Source of the DNA: Romboutsia faecis
GTDB taxonomy: Bacteria > Bacillota > Clostridia > Peptostreptococcales > Peptostreptococcaceae
Direction: 5' to 3'
DNA: 64,000 nt
Assembly: GCF_014323405.1 (NCBI RefSeq)
Contig: NZ_JACRWE010000001.1
Location: forward strand, 558,001 to 622,000
In this document: piece by piece, positions 36,503 to 44,101 of the stretch
Layout: the number at the start of each line of letters is the position of its first letter
Position numbering within the stretch: position 1 is the stretch's first letter
Notes under the pieces: generated by a model
Databases searched by the model: none
What the model was told of the DNA's origin: nothing
Seen by the model: the letters and a program-made list of their open reading frames with translations, nothing else
Made by a program: the position numbers and the translations under genes

Positions 36503-37479
36503 TACTTAGACACCTCCCCAAATACCCTATTTGACACATATTTGTCTATAAGAGGTGTAGCTACATTAGCTAGTAAAATTGAATATGATACACCTTCTGG
36601 ATATCCTCCGTACAATCTTATAACTGATGTTATAACACCTGCTAATAATGCATAAATAATTTGACCTTTTTTAGTCATAGGTGAAGTAGTATAATCAGTT
36701 AACATAAAGAATCCGCCTAACATAAGACCTCCTGCAAATAGTTCGTATAGTGCAAAGTTAAAGCTAAAACCACCTAATATAAAAGTCAATATAAAAACTG
36801 TACCTATGTAGAATGCAGGTATTGTGTAATCTATTATTCCTTTATAAATTAAATAAACGCCCCCTAGTACAATTAAAATAGCACTAGTTTCACCTATACA
36901 TCCACCTATATTACCTACAACCATATCAGTCATACTTATACCATTGGCTGTTAAATCTGCTACTCCTGTAGCTCCAACTTTTAGAAAGCTTAGTGGTGTT
37001 GCTGTAGTAACAGCATCTAGATTTGAGCCAATCCAATTTACTCCTGGGTTAGTCCATGCTGTCATTGCAACAGGGAAAGATGCAAGTAAAAATGCTCTAG
37101 CTCCAAGTGCTGGATTTATAAAATTATTTCCTATCCCACCGAATACCATCTTTATTACTATTATTGCAAAAGCTCCACCTGCTAAACACATCCACCATGG
37201 CAGAGATGCTGGTACATTAAATGCCAATAATAGACCTGTTACTACTGCAGAAAAATCTCCTATTGTACTTTCTTCTTTAGTAATTTTTTGGTATAAAAAT
37301 TCAGAACCTACTGTACCTAATATACAGAAAAACATAACACTTAAAGCATTTAATCTAAAGAAGTATACCCCTGCTAATGCTGCCGGTATAAGCGCAATTA
37401 CAACTTGTTTCATTATATAAGAAGTATCCTCATTACTTCTCACATGAGGAGAAGATGATACTATCAATTTCTTTTCCAC
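36502..37479 (-). CDS. rnfD: Rnf complex membrane subunit RnfD
   Basis: A 325-residue membrane protein homologous to NqrB with eight to ten spans. The FMN threonine is expected in the TTATPLSFLK segment (about residues 186-195). Other blocks are GGIGNNFINPALGARAFL and MLTDYTTSPMTKKGQIIYA. The gene starts with GTG after AGGGGG, and its end is fused by one base to rnfG. Confidence 0.96.
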   Translation of the reverse strand: MEKKLIVSSSPHVRSNEDTSYIMKQVVIALIPAALAGVYFFRLNALSVMFFCILGTVGSEFLYQKITKEESTIGDFSAVVTGLLLAFNVPASLPWWMCLAGGAFAIIVIKMVFGGIGNNFINPALGARAFLLASFPVAMTAWTNPGVNWIGSNLDAVTTATPLSFLKVGATGVADLTANGISMTDMVVGNIGGCIGETSAILIVLGGVYLIYKGIIDYTIPAFYIGTVFILTFILGGFSFNFALYELFAGGLMLGGFFMLTDYTTSPMTKKGQIIYALLAGVITSVIRLYGGYPEGVSYSILLANVATPLIDKYVSNRVFGEVSK

Positions 37480-37494
37480 AATATTTCCCCCTAT

Positions 37495-38832
37495 CTATTT
37501 GTTTACAGCCTGCTTTTTCTTCATAGCTATAATCTCTTTTTTAGCATTTCTTATAGACTGAAGTAATGGTCTTCTTGCAGGACATATAAATGAACAAGAA
37601 CCACATTCTATACAATCTAGTGCTCTATGTTCTTGAGCCATTTCAAAATCATTTTTTAGTGAGTATGCACTAATGTATAAAGGTTGTAAAAATGCAGGAC
37701 AAACATTTGTGCATTTCCCACATCTCAAACAATTTTGAGGTTTAGGTAATCGAGATTCTTCTTCACTTAAACAAAGTATTCCAGAGGAACCTTTATTAAT
37801 TACAATCTCATCAGTATATTGAGCTATTCCCATCATAGGACCACCCATTATAAGTTTACCTAGTTTTTTGTCTTCCCTATATCCTCCACATTGTTCTATT
37901 ATTTCAGATACTAGGGTGCCTACTTTAATAACTAAGTTTTTAGGTTCTTTTATGCAACTACCTGTTACTGTTGTTATCCTTTCTACTAAAGGCATACCCG
38001 TTTTTATAGTTTTTGCAATTTGAGCTGCAGTACCTACATTATCTACAACTGCTCCTGCTGCAGCTGGTAATCCACCAGAAGGAACTTCTCTTTTTGTACA
38101 TGCATATATAAGTTGTTTTTCTGCACCCTGTGGATATTTAACTTGTAGTCCAACTACTTCGATTTGACTATAATCTTTCGCTGCATTAGTAACTGCTTCT
38201 ATTGCATCCGGTTTATTTACTTCTATTCCTATAAATCCCTTTTTTACATTTAATACTTTCATTAATACTCTTAGTCCAAAAACTACATCGTCTGGATTTT
38301 CCACCATTAATCTGTGATCTGCTGTAAGATATGGTTCACATTCAGCTCCATTTAAAATAACTGAATCAATTTTAGCATCTGGTGGTGGTGATATTTTGAC
38401 ATGATTTGGGAATGTTGCTCCTCCCATACCAACTATCCCTGCTTCTTTAATAATTTCTACTATTTCTTCTTTCGTTAAATCGTCTAGATTCCCTTTTGGT
38501 CTTACACTTTCATGTAACTCTTCTTTAAAATCGTTTTCTACAACGACGCATAATGATGTCCCACCTGGAACTTCGTGTGGCTTTATAGCCTTAACAGTTC
38601 CTGAAATAGATGAGTGAACATTACAAGACACATACCCTTGTTGCTCCCCTATTTTTTGACCAAGTTTTACTCGATCTCCAACTTCAACAATAGCTTTTGC
38701 TGGTGCTCCAATGTGTTGTTGAAGAGGTATGTATACAACTTTAGGTTTTTCTGCATTTTGAAGAGCCTTTGATTTAGTATACTCTTTATTATATGGAGGA
38801 TGTATTCCTCCCTTAAAAGTTAAGAGTTTCAT
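37495..38832 (-). CDS. rnfC: Rnf complex NADH-binding subunit RnfC
   Basis: A 445-residue soluble subunit that reduces NAD+. The N-terminus is a biotinyl-like barrel (FKGGIHPPYNKEYTKSKALQ), then the NADH/FMN site (GIVGMGGATFPNHVK, ILNGAECEPYLTADHRLM), and two 4Fe-4S motifs CLRCGKCTNVCP and CIECGSCSFICP near the C-terminus. It is the first gene of the operon, after a promoter region with possible redox operators. The ribosome site is GAGGGGG. Confidence 0.97.
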   Translation of the reverse strand: MKLLTFKGGIHPPYNKEYTKSKALQNAEKPKVVYIPLQQHIGAPAKAIVEVGDRVKLGQKIGEQQGYVSCNVHSSISGTVKAIKPHEVPGGTSLCVVVENDFKEELHESVRPKGNLDDLTKEEIVEIIKEAGIVGMGGATFPNHVKISPPPDAKIDSVILNGAECEPYLTADHRLMVENPDDVVFGLRVLMKVLNVKKGFIGIEVNKPDAIEAVTNAAKDYSQIEVVGLQVKYPQGAEKQLIYACTKREVPSGGLPAAAGAVVDNVGTAAQIAKTIKTGMPLVERITTVTGSCIKEPKNLVIKVGTLVSEIIEQCGGYREDKKLGKLIMGGPMMGIAQYTDEIVINKGSSGILCLSEEESRLPKPQNCLRCGKCTNVCPAFLQPLYISAYSLKNDFEMAQEHRALDCIECGSCSFICPARRPLLQSIRNAKKEIIAMKKKQAVNK

Positions 38833-38841
38833 TAGTATTAC

Positions 38842-38935
38842 CCCCTCATTGAAAATAAGTATTTCCTATACTATAAGTATACTATAGGTATTGTAAAATC
38901 TTAACAATTGTTATTATTTTATCTGACTTTTAAAT
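38842..38935 (-). promoter_or_regulatory. rnf operon promoter with possible Rex-like operator
   Basis: On the minus strand, upstream of rnfC, the sequence TTGTTAAGATTTTACAA resembles the Rex redox-sensor operator (TTGTTAA-N4-TTAACAA) but is one base short; it overlaps the palindrome TAACAATTGTTA. Further toward rnfC a direct repeat TATAGTATA occurs twice within CCTATA...TATAGG. TTTACA and TATAGT could serve as -35 and -10 with a 16-base spacer. Rex control is inference. Confidence 0.4.
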
Positions 38936-38955
38936 TTCAAATTCAGACAAAATAA

Positions 38956-38980
38956 TAAGGTTGTAATTTACAACCTTTAA
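38956..38980 (-). terminator. Terminator overlapping the end of the SPOR-domain gene
   Basis: Arms AAAGGTTGTAA and TTACAACCTT overlap the stop codon; the minus-strand exit reads ATTATTTTGTC, a weak T-run. Confidence 0.6.
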
Positions 38981-39933
38981 CTTGTTTTTATGGAATTTAT
39001 AAATGTATAGTATTCTTGAATTGAAGATAAAAGTAGACTTTTACTTAAATATGAGTTATCTTCATTCGCGTTTTTTGAAGATTGATTAATATTATTTTTT
39101 ACATCTTTAGCATATTTGATAAGATTTTCTTTAAATATATTCATCTCTGTATAATCTATTTTATCTGCATTTTCTTGTATTTTTTCAACAATGTCCAATC
39201 TCTTCGTTAAAATATTATTATACTCTTTTAAGTCAACATCACCTTTTAAACCTTCCCAAAACTCTGCCTCTTCTTTATAACTTGCCATTAGGCTATTTAG
39301 ACTAGAAGATATACCTTCTATGTATGAATATTTGCTTGTATATTCTAAAGATAAAACTGGAATCGCTAGCTCTGATATAAATGCATCATTAAATATCTCT
39401 CTAACATCATCTAAATTTTCTCTAGTTACCTTTTCATTAAAGGAAGAATAAGTTTGTACTTTTTTTACACCATTAACTTCTACTACAGAATATGGAATTT
39501 TACTAGATGTTAACTTCTCCTCTACACTTTTCAAATCTTGTCCCTCTCCTATAGAGGCTACCTGAATTGTATATAAAGTTACACCATCTATTGTTGCAAC
39601 CTGCACATTTGAATTTTCCTCTGTAGAACTTGTCTCCTTATCATTTTTAATTTTATCTATTTCATCAGATACATCAATGTATTCGTACTCTTCTTTTCCT
39701 TTATTTTCTGCTGATTTAAATATATTTTGAAAGGATATAGCCTTGAACTTATTACTAATAGTTTCTGCAACATTAGATTTATTAAATATTTTCCCACTTA
39801 GGATTTCACTATCTTTTAATTTTGTATATCCATATCCCCCTATTAAAGACAAACAGAAAATTAAAGTTATTACTCTTATATGGTTAGTCTTGCGTCTTTT
39901 ATTAAAACCTTTGTATCTTCTTTTATTATTCAT
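38977..39933 (-). CDS. SPOR-domain membrane protein
   Basis: A 318-residue protein with a basic N-terminus (NNKRRYKGFNKRRK), one membrane span (VITLIFCLSLIGGYGYT) and an extracytoplasmic SPOR-like domain at about residues 135-200 (YTIQVASIGEGQDLKSVEEKL, VQTYSSF). SPOR domains bind glycan strands stripped of peptides, often at division sites. The rest is a helical region of unknown role. The start is the ATG 7 bases after AGGAGGG; an upstream in-frame ATG is rejected. It is a monocistronic gene. Confidence 0.8.
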   Translation of the reverse strand: MNNKRRYKGFNKRRKTNHIRVITLIFCLSLIGGYGYTKLKDSEILSGKIFNKSNVAETISNKFKAISFQNIFKSAENKGKEEYEYIDVSDEIDKIKNDKETSSTEENSNVQVATIDGVTLYTIQVASIGEGQDLKSVEEKLTSSKIPYSVVEVNGVKKVQTYSSFNEKVTRENLDDVREIFNDAFISELAIPVLSLEYTSKYSYIEGISSSLNSLMASYKEEAEFWEGLKGDVDLKEYNNILTKRLDIVEKIQENADKIDYTEMNIFKENLIKYAKDVKNNINQSSKNANEDNSYLSKSLLLSSIQEYYTFINSIKTS

Positions 39934-40019
39934 TAGTTTCCCTCCTAATAATATTATTAATAATATATATTTAAGGATGTCCTCATTTATAACCATATAA
40001 AAAATTTTAATTACTATAA

Positions 40020-40068
40020 AATAAAAGAGCGTATATCATATAAACTTTACGATATACGCTCTTTTATT
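40020..40068 (-). terminator. Rho-independent terminator after the glyoxalase gene
   Basis: Perfect 17-bp arms (ATAAAAGAGCGTATATC and its complement) around a 13-base loop, between the glyoxalase gene and the SPOR gene. Confidence 0.9.
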
Positions 40069-40093
40069 TATAACTTCATCTGTATTTTCCAAA

Positions 40094-40465
40094 TTAATGT
40101 TGTGATGGTAGTATTTCTATCCAATAGTTATCTGGATCTGCTATGAAATATATACCCATTTCCTTGTTTTCGTAGCATATACATCCTAATTCTTTATGTA
40201 AGTTATATGCAGCATCAAAGTCATCTACTCTTAATGCTAAATGGAATTCGTTGTCTCCTAAATTGTATGGTCTATCCCAGTCTCTTAACCATGTCAACTC
40301 TAACGTGTGGTTACTAGATCCATCTCCTAAGTATACCAATATAAAACTTCCATCTTCAGCAACTTTACGTCTAACTTCTTTTAATCCTAGTGATTTTTCA
40401 TAGAATTCTAAACTTTTTTCTAAATTAACTACATTAAAATTATTGTGACAAAAAGTAAATTTCAT
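40094..40465 (-). CDS. gloA: Glyoxalase I / lactoylglutathione lyase family protein
   Basis: A 123-residue vicinal-oxygen-chelate metalloenzyme. Metal ligands fit the glyoxalase I pattern: H in FCHNNFNVVNLEKSLEFY, E in HTLELTWL, H in NEFHLALRVDDF and E in NYWIEILPSQ. It would detoxify methylglyoxal, whose synthase gene (mgsA) is 17 kb away. The thiol cofactor in clostridia is not certain. The start is the ATG 6 bases after GGGAGGG; an in-frame TTG upstream lies inside that site. Confidence 0.87.
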   Translation of the reverse strand: MKFTFCHNNFNVVNLEKSLEFYEKSLGLKEVRRKVAEDGSFILVYLGDGSSNHTLELTWLRDWDRPYNLGDNEFHLALRVDDFDAAYNLHKELGCICYENKEMGIYFIADPDNYWIEILPSQH

Positions 40466-40539
40466 GTTTAGCCCTCCCAAGTTATAATAATATCATTTCT
40501 CTTAATTTTATATGTATTATCTTTATTTTGCAACTTATT

Positions 40540-41295
40540 TTATATCTTTAATCTAGCTATTATAGGATAGTGATCAGACATATTTTTAAATAGTACATTA
40601 TAGTCTATTACCTCTATATTTGAAGAAACTAATATATAATCTATTCTATACAAACCTGATGCAAAGGTTAGTATATTTGATTTATCAGTTTCCTCTGCTA
40701 CATCTTTTAGTCCTGTTCCTTCTAAAGATATTTCACCTTCATTAAAGTCACCTACTACTATGTATGGTTCTGGTTCTAAGGATTTTGCAAACTCTAAAAC
40801 TTCTTTTATTTGAATTTCCCTCTCTTCTTTTTTTACTCCTAAATGAACATTTATGATATTTAATTTTTTCCCATCTACATTAACTACCGTATGTAATAAT
40901 CCTCTTTGTTCTGCATCGCTACTTAAGTATATATGCTTTTCTGATTTTATAGGGTATTTTGAGTATGTTACTAAACCATAATTCGTTCCCATGTTTACTA
41001 CATTAGCTCCAAAATGAGAGTACATTTTAAGTTCTTCCTTCAAACTACTCACTTGAAAACCTACCTTTGCAGATTCATTAACTTCTTGCAAACATATTAT
41101 ATCCGCATCAGACATTCTAAGAAAATCTATTATATCAAATAGAGTCGGAAACATATCTTTATTTAGCCCACTATGTATATTGTAGCTAATTATCTTAATT
41201 TCTTTTGACTTAGGAAAAAACTTCATTTCTGAAATAGATGATACAATTATAAAGCAAAGTATAATAAATGTTATGACTAGCTTTTTTAAATTCAT
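40540..41295 (-). CDS. Endonuclease/exonuclease/phosphatase family protein
   Basis: A 251-residue member of the EEP superfamily (DNase I/AP endonuclease/sphingomyelinase fold). An N-terminal hydrophobic segment (LVITFIILCFIIVSSISEM) is a signal anchor. Then come ISYNIHSGLN, ADIICLQEVNE (metal-binding Glu), VVGDFNEG (catalytic Asp/Asn) and the terminal MSDHYPIIARLKI with the catalytic histidine. Extracytoplasmic location suggests a phosphodiesterase or nuclease acting outside; the substrate is unknown. The start is the second ATG, 9 bases after GAGGGG. Confidence 0.82.
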   Translation of the reverse strand: MNLKKLVITFIILCFIIVSSISEMKFFPKSKEIKIISYNIHSGLNKDMFPTLFDIIDFLRMSDADIICLQEVNESAKVGFQVSSLKEELKMYSHFGANVVNMGTNYGLVTYSKYPIKSEKHIYLSSDAEQRGLLHTVVNVDGKKLNIINVHLGVKKEEREIQIKEVLEFAKSLEPEPYIVVGDFNEGEISLEGTGLKDVAEETDKSNILTFASGLYRIDYILVSSNIEVIDYNVLFKNMSDHYPIIARLKI

Positions 41296-41343
41296 GTTAA
41301 CCATCCCCTCATTTATTATCTTTTATAGTATATGCAAATATAA

Positions 41344-41377
41344 AAATTAAAGACGCACACTTTGCGCCTTTAATTTC
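41344..41377 (-). terminator. Rho-independent terminator after the 202-residue unknown gene
   Basis: Arms ATTAAAGGCGC and GCGTCTTTAAT (one G-T pair) with a loop of 7 bases, then TTTTTATA on the minus strand. Confidence 0.8.
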
Positions 41378-41380
41378 TTG

Positions 41381-41989
41381 TTATTTACCTTTTTTACCTA
41401 ACCTATCCTTTATAATATAATTTATAACCTTTTTCCTTATATCTTCTGCACCTTCTTCTTCTTTAACATCTAAGTCTAAAAGTCTTGCTATAGATTTCAT
41501 ATCTTCTCTAGTTTTTGATCTATAACTTTCTACTAGCTCCGTTTTTATTTTTTCAGGCTCTATAATATACTCATCTTCTCCTCTTTTATATAATACATAC
41601 TTTCTTGCGTATGTATTTCTATTCGAATATATATGCTTAGATACTTTTTTTATTATTTGCTTATACGAGCTTTTTAAATTAATATCTATACCTAGATATT
41701 TCGCAAATCTTACCAACTCATTTTTAGACTTAAACAAAGCTTCCTTTTTAATGACTTTTGCAACACCTGACATGTTCTCTTGATAAGTAGCCTGCTTTAT
41801 TATTTTCAAATATGTTGAACTTAAACTTCTTTCTTTACTTATTTTTTTTATATTATTATCAATAACTTTATCAACATTTCCCTCAAAGTATTTTTGTGCT
41901 CCTTTTTTAGACACATGATTTTCAAGTTCTTTGTGGGCCATATCAAGTATCAAATCTCTTAAATCTTCTTTGTAATCTCTAGATTCCAT
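41381..41989 (-). CDS. Unknown helical protein with two SAP-like repeats
   Basis: No family was recognised with confidence. The 202-residue protein is highly charged and helical. The C-terminal half holds two similar blocks about 60 residues apart: KNELVRFAKYLGIDINLKSS followed by YKQIIKKVSKHI, and REDMKSIARLLDLDVKEEEG followed by AEDIRKKVINYI. Both have the helix-turn-helix spacing of SAP or Rho-N-type nucleic-acid binding motifs. The ribosome site is a run of seven G's (AAGGGGGGG). It is a single-gene unit divergent from the candidate small RNA. Confidence 0.6.
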   Translation of the reverse strand: MESRDYKEDLRDLILDMAHKELENHVSKKGAQKYFEGNVDKVIDNNIKKISKERSLSSTYLKIIKQATYQENMSGVAKVIKKEALFKSKNELVRFAKYLGIDINLKSSYKQIIKKVSKHIYSNRNTYARKYVLYKRGEDEYIIEPEKIKTELVESYRSKTREDMKSIARLLDLDVKEEEGAEDIRKKVINYIIKDRLGKKGK

Positions 41990-42142
41990 GATACCCCCCC
42001 TTAATTACTTTTATTATATTCATTTTTTTTTCAAAATGTGAGTTCCTTTAATATGTAATTTTCATAATATATTTATATATATTAAAATCATGTTTTAATG
42101 ATTTTTATGTATATAAATGTTGGGTATGGATATACTATTAAT

Positions 42143-42213
42143 GTAAAATCAAACATACTCAATCTCCCCCATTTTAGACTTCTATTATTTTCCCCCAATA
42201 GAAGTCTTTTTTA
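42143..42213 (+). ncRNA. Candidate small RNA with two C-rich anti-ribosome-site motifs
   Basis: A perfect 11-bp hairpin (AGACTTCTATT 42176-42186 with AATAGAAGTCT 42197-42207) followed by TTTTTT is a textbook terminator on the plus strand, but no ORF lies before it. Its 10-base loop is ATTTTCCCCC, and another C-rich motif, TCTCCCCC, stands 9 bases upstream of the stem. A TATACT word at 42131-42136 would place a start near 42143, giving an RNA of about 70 bases. Such unpaired UCCCC motifs are the hallmark of RsaE/RoxS-type RNAs that block ribosome sites. The transcription start is inferred. Confidence 0.6.
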
Positions 42214-42275
42214 TTGCTTTTAACTCTTTTTTAATATAATATATAAGCTATCTTATTTATTATGGAGGAATTTTT

Positions 42276-42437
42276 ATGGAAGATATAACTATATCAATGG
42301 AAGAAATGATTGATTTTATTCATAAAAAATGTGGATGCTCTATATCTAAAGATACTATAGAACTAATCCTTGAATTACAAGAAGAATTCTTAGATTCTAA
42401 GGGATTAATAGAAATAGAAGAAGATGAGATTTATTAG
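42276..42437 (+). CDS. Small acidic protein of unknown function (53 residues)
   Basis: A 53-residue ORF with a strong GGAGG ribosome site 7 bases before its ATG. The product begins MEDITISMEEMIDFIHKKCG and ends in a very acidic tail (GLIEIEEDEIY). It contains a close pair of cysteines (CGC) near residue 20 and a helical LELQEEFLD segment. A promoter-like TTGCTT with TATAAT-like words lies just after the small-RNA terminator. It ends 3 bases before the convergent unknown gene. No family was identified. Confidence 0.65.
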   Translation: MEDITISMEEMIDFIHKKCGCSISKDTIELILELQEEFLDSKGLIEIEEDEIY

Positions 42438-42440
42438 ACC

Positions 42441-42875
42441 TCATCTTTTATTCATTCTATCTTCCTGGATTTTTTTTATATACTCTAAATCTTTGATAAA
42501 GCTCTTTGATTGAGCATTATTTACATAAAGCAAACAAGATATGTCATCTGTTTTTTCACTTATTCTAGTAGCAATTCTCATGTGATCTTCTAACTCTTTT
42601 GTTTCAAATTTGTAAATCAAATCTAAGTGAGCATTCTCACCATTTATAGTTATCTTATTTTGCTCTAAGTCTATAACTACATCCACATCTCTTTTAGTAT
42701 CACCCATTGATATATTTCCAAATTTAGTATATTTAAATGAATGTCCTTTGTAATCAAATCTATTACTTTCTTTTATTTGATTTAATATATAATTTCCATC
42801 TTCTATCTTTTCTAAAAAATCTTCCTCTTCATAAAAATAGTACTTAGAAAAATAATCTACTTTATATTCACTCAA
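42441..42875 (-). CDS. Unknown protein, 144 residues
   Basis: No family was recognised. A soluble, charged protein of mixed strand and helix (FDYKGHSFKYTKFGNISMGD, DVDVVIDLEQNKITINGENA), without signal peptide or membrane span. The start is taken at TTG (MSEYKVDYFSKYYF), 5 bases after AGGTGG; a GTG three codons earlier lies inside that site. It lies between the small acidic protein and the ABC-exporter operon but is separated from the latter by a terminator. Confidence 0.6.
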   Translation of the reverse strand: MSEYKVDYFSKYYFYEEEDFLEKIEDGNYILNQIKESNRFDYKGHSFKYTKFGNISMGDTKRDVDVVIDLEQNKITINGENAHLDLIYKFETKELEDHMRIATRISEKTDDISCLLYVNNAQSKSFIKDLEYIKKIQEDRMNKR

Positions 42876-42941
42876 TTTATCCACCTACTTTAACCTTAGA
42901 CTTTATAATTATTCTTTCATTGGAATTATTGTTTTATTCAA

Positions 42942-42972
42942 GAAAAGTCACTGGAAATTCCAGTGACTTTAT
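42942..42972 (-). terminator. Rho-independent terminator after the ABC exporter operon
   Basis: Perfect arms AAAGTCACTGGAA and TTCCAGTGACTTT, with a minimal loop, followed by TCTTG on the minus strand. The stem starts at the stop codon of the second permease. Confidence 0.75.
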
Positions 42973-44099
42973 CAAGCTAATTTATTTTTTCTATTATGCT
43001 CTAAAGCTAAATATAACATAATTAATACCAAAGATATTGAGGTAGCACCGATTAAATCTAAACCTATACTAATATAACTACCTTCCATTAATATCTTTTT
43101 ATAAGCAGCGTTTATCCAAGTAAGTGGAAAAATTAATGAGAAATTCTGAACCATTTCGGGCATAAATTCTGTTGGCACAAATCCTCCACTTAGTAAACAC
43201 ATTGGTGTTACTATAAGAGTAAGCAGAGTATAGTACATTGTTGAATTACTAGAAATAGTTAATACAACAAGAGCAATTGCAATACCTACAAATGATAATA
43301 CAAATGATAATGGTATCATCCATCCTAAACTTATATCAAAGTTTTGATTAAATAAATAAAAGCTACCTAGTAAAGTTATACTTTGAAATACAAGTAATAT
43401 AAAGCATCCTAATATATGTCCTAGTGAGTATTCTACTCTACTAATCTTAGACGCTAGTATCCTTTTATCAATTTTAAGTTCTCTTTCTTTTAGTAACGGT
43501 GCTATTCCTCTTCCAGCAATAAATAAAAACGCCATTGTAAATAATCCAAATGAAGATATATATACTAAAATATCTTTTAATTTGCTACTTTCATAATTAA
43601 ACTGATACTTATCTTTTTCGTACTGTTCATATAAATTTAAGTACTCAGTTTTATCTTCTCCAAAAGAATTTATCTGCATGATTCCTGTATTTATGATACT
43701 AAGTACATAATCTTTATTTCCATAATTACTTTGATAAATAACTTCTATTACATCTTCTTTATTTGATTTTATATCTTCATATATATCTTTACTATTGAAT
43801 ATAACACCAACAGATATATTTCTATTATCTAAATTTTCTTTAAGTTCTTCTTTATCACTTACTATAAATATACTTCTAAACTTATCTTTAGGTAAGATGT
43901 TATCGACTACTTCACTATTATCTTCAGTATATATACCTACATGAAAGGTATTTCCAGAATCCTCTAAATTGCTGTTTAATTTATTATTTATTATACTTAC
44001 AATTAAACTTACTACCATTGGCATTATTAGAATCAGACTAAACCAACCTTTCATTGTACTTTTTAAATTATGTTTTAATATAATCATAGTATTTTTCAT
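42972..44099 (-). CDS. ABC-2 type permease
   Basis: A 375-residue membrane protein of the ABC-2 permease family: one N-terminal span (WFSLILIMPMVVSLIVSII), a long extracytoplasmic domain (about residues 40-175) and five more spans in the C-terminal half ending in a GATSISLVLIMLYLAL segment. It is the third gene of an ATPase-permease-permease operon, 2 bases after the sister permease. The pair would form a heterodimeric channel, probably for export of a drug, peptide or lipid. Confidence 0.82.
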   Translation of the reverse strand: MKNTMIILKHNLKSTMKGWFSLILIMPMVVSLIVSIINNKLNSNLEDSGNTFHVGIYTEDNSEVVDNILPKDKFRSIFIVSDKEELKENLDNRNISVGVIFNSKDIYEDIKSNKEDVIEVIYQSNYGNKDYVLSIINTGIMQINSFGEDKTEYLNLYEQYEKDKYQFNYESSKLKDILVYISSFGLFTMAFLFIAGRGIAPLLKERELKIDKRILASKISRVEYSLGHILGCFILLVFQSITLLGSFYLFNQNFDISLGWMIPLSFVLSFVGIAIALVVLTISSNSTMYYTLLTLIVTPMCLLSGGFVPTEFMPEMVQNFSLIFPLTWINAAYKKILMEGSYISIGLDLIGATSISLVLIMLYLALEHNRKNKLA

Positions 44100-44101
44100 A
44101 A

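Noticed and set aside
36944..37420. 158-codon plus-strand frame inside rnfD
   Set aside because: Antisense to a well-supported membrane subunit gene; the composition reflects the reverse complement of hydrophobic codons.
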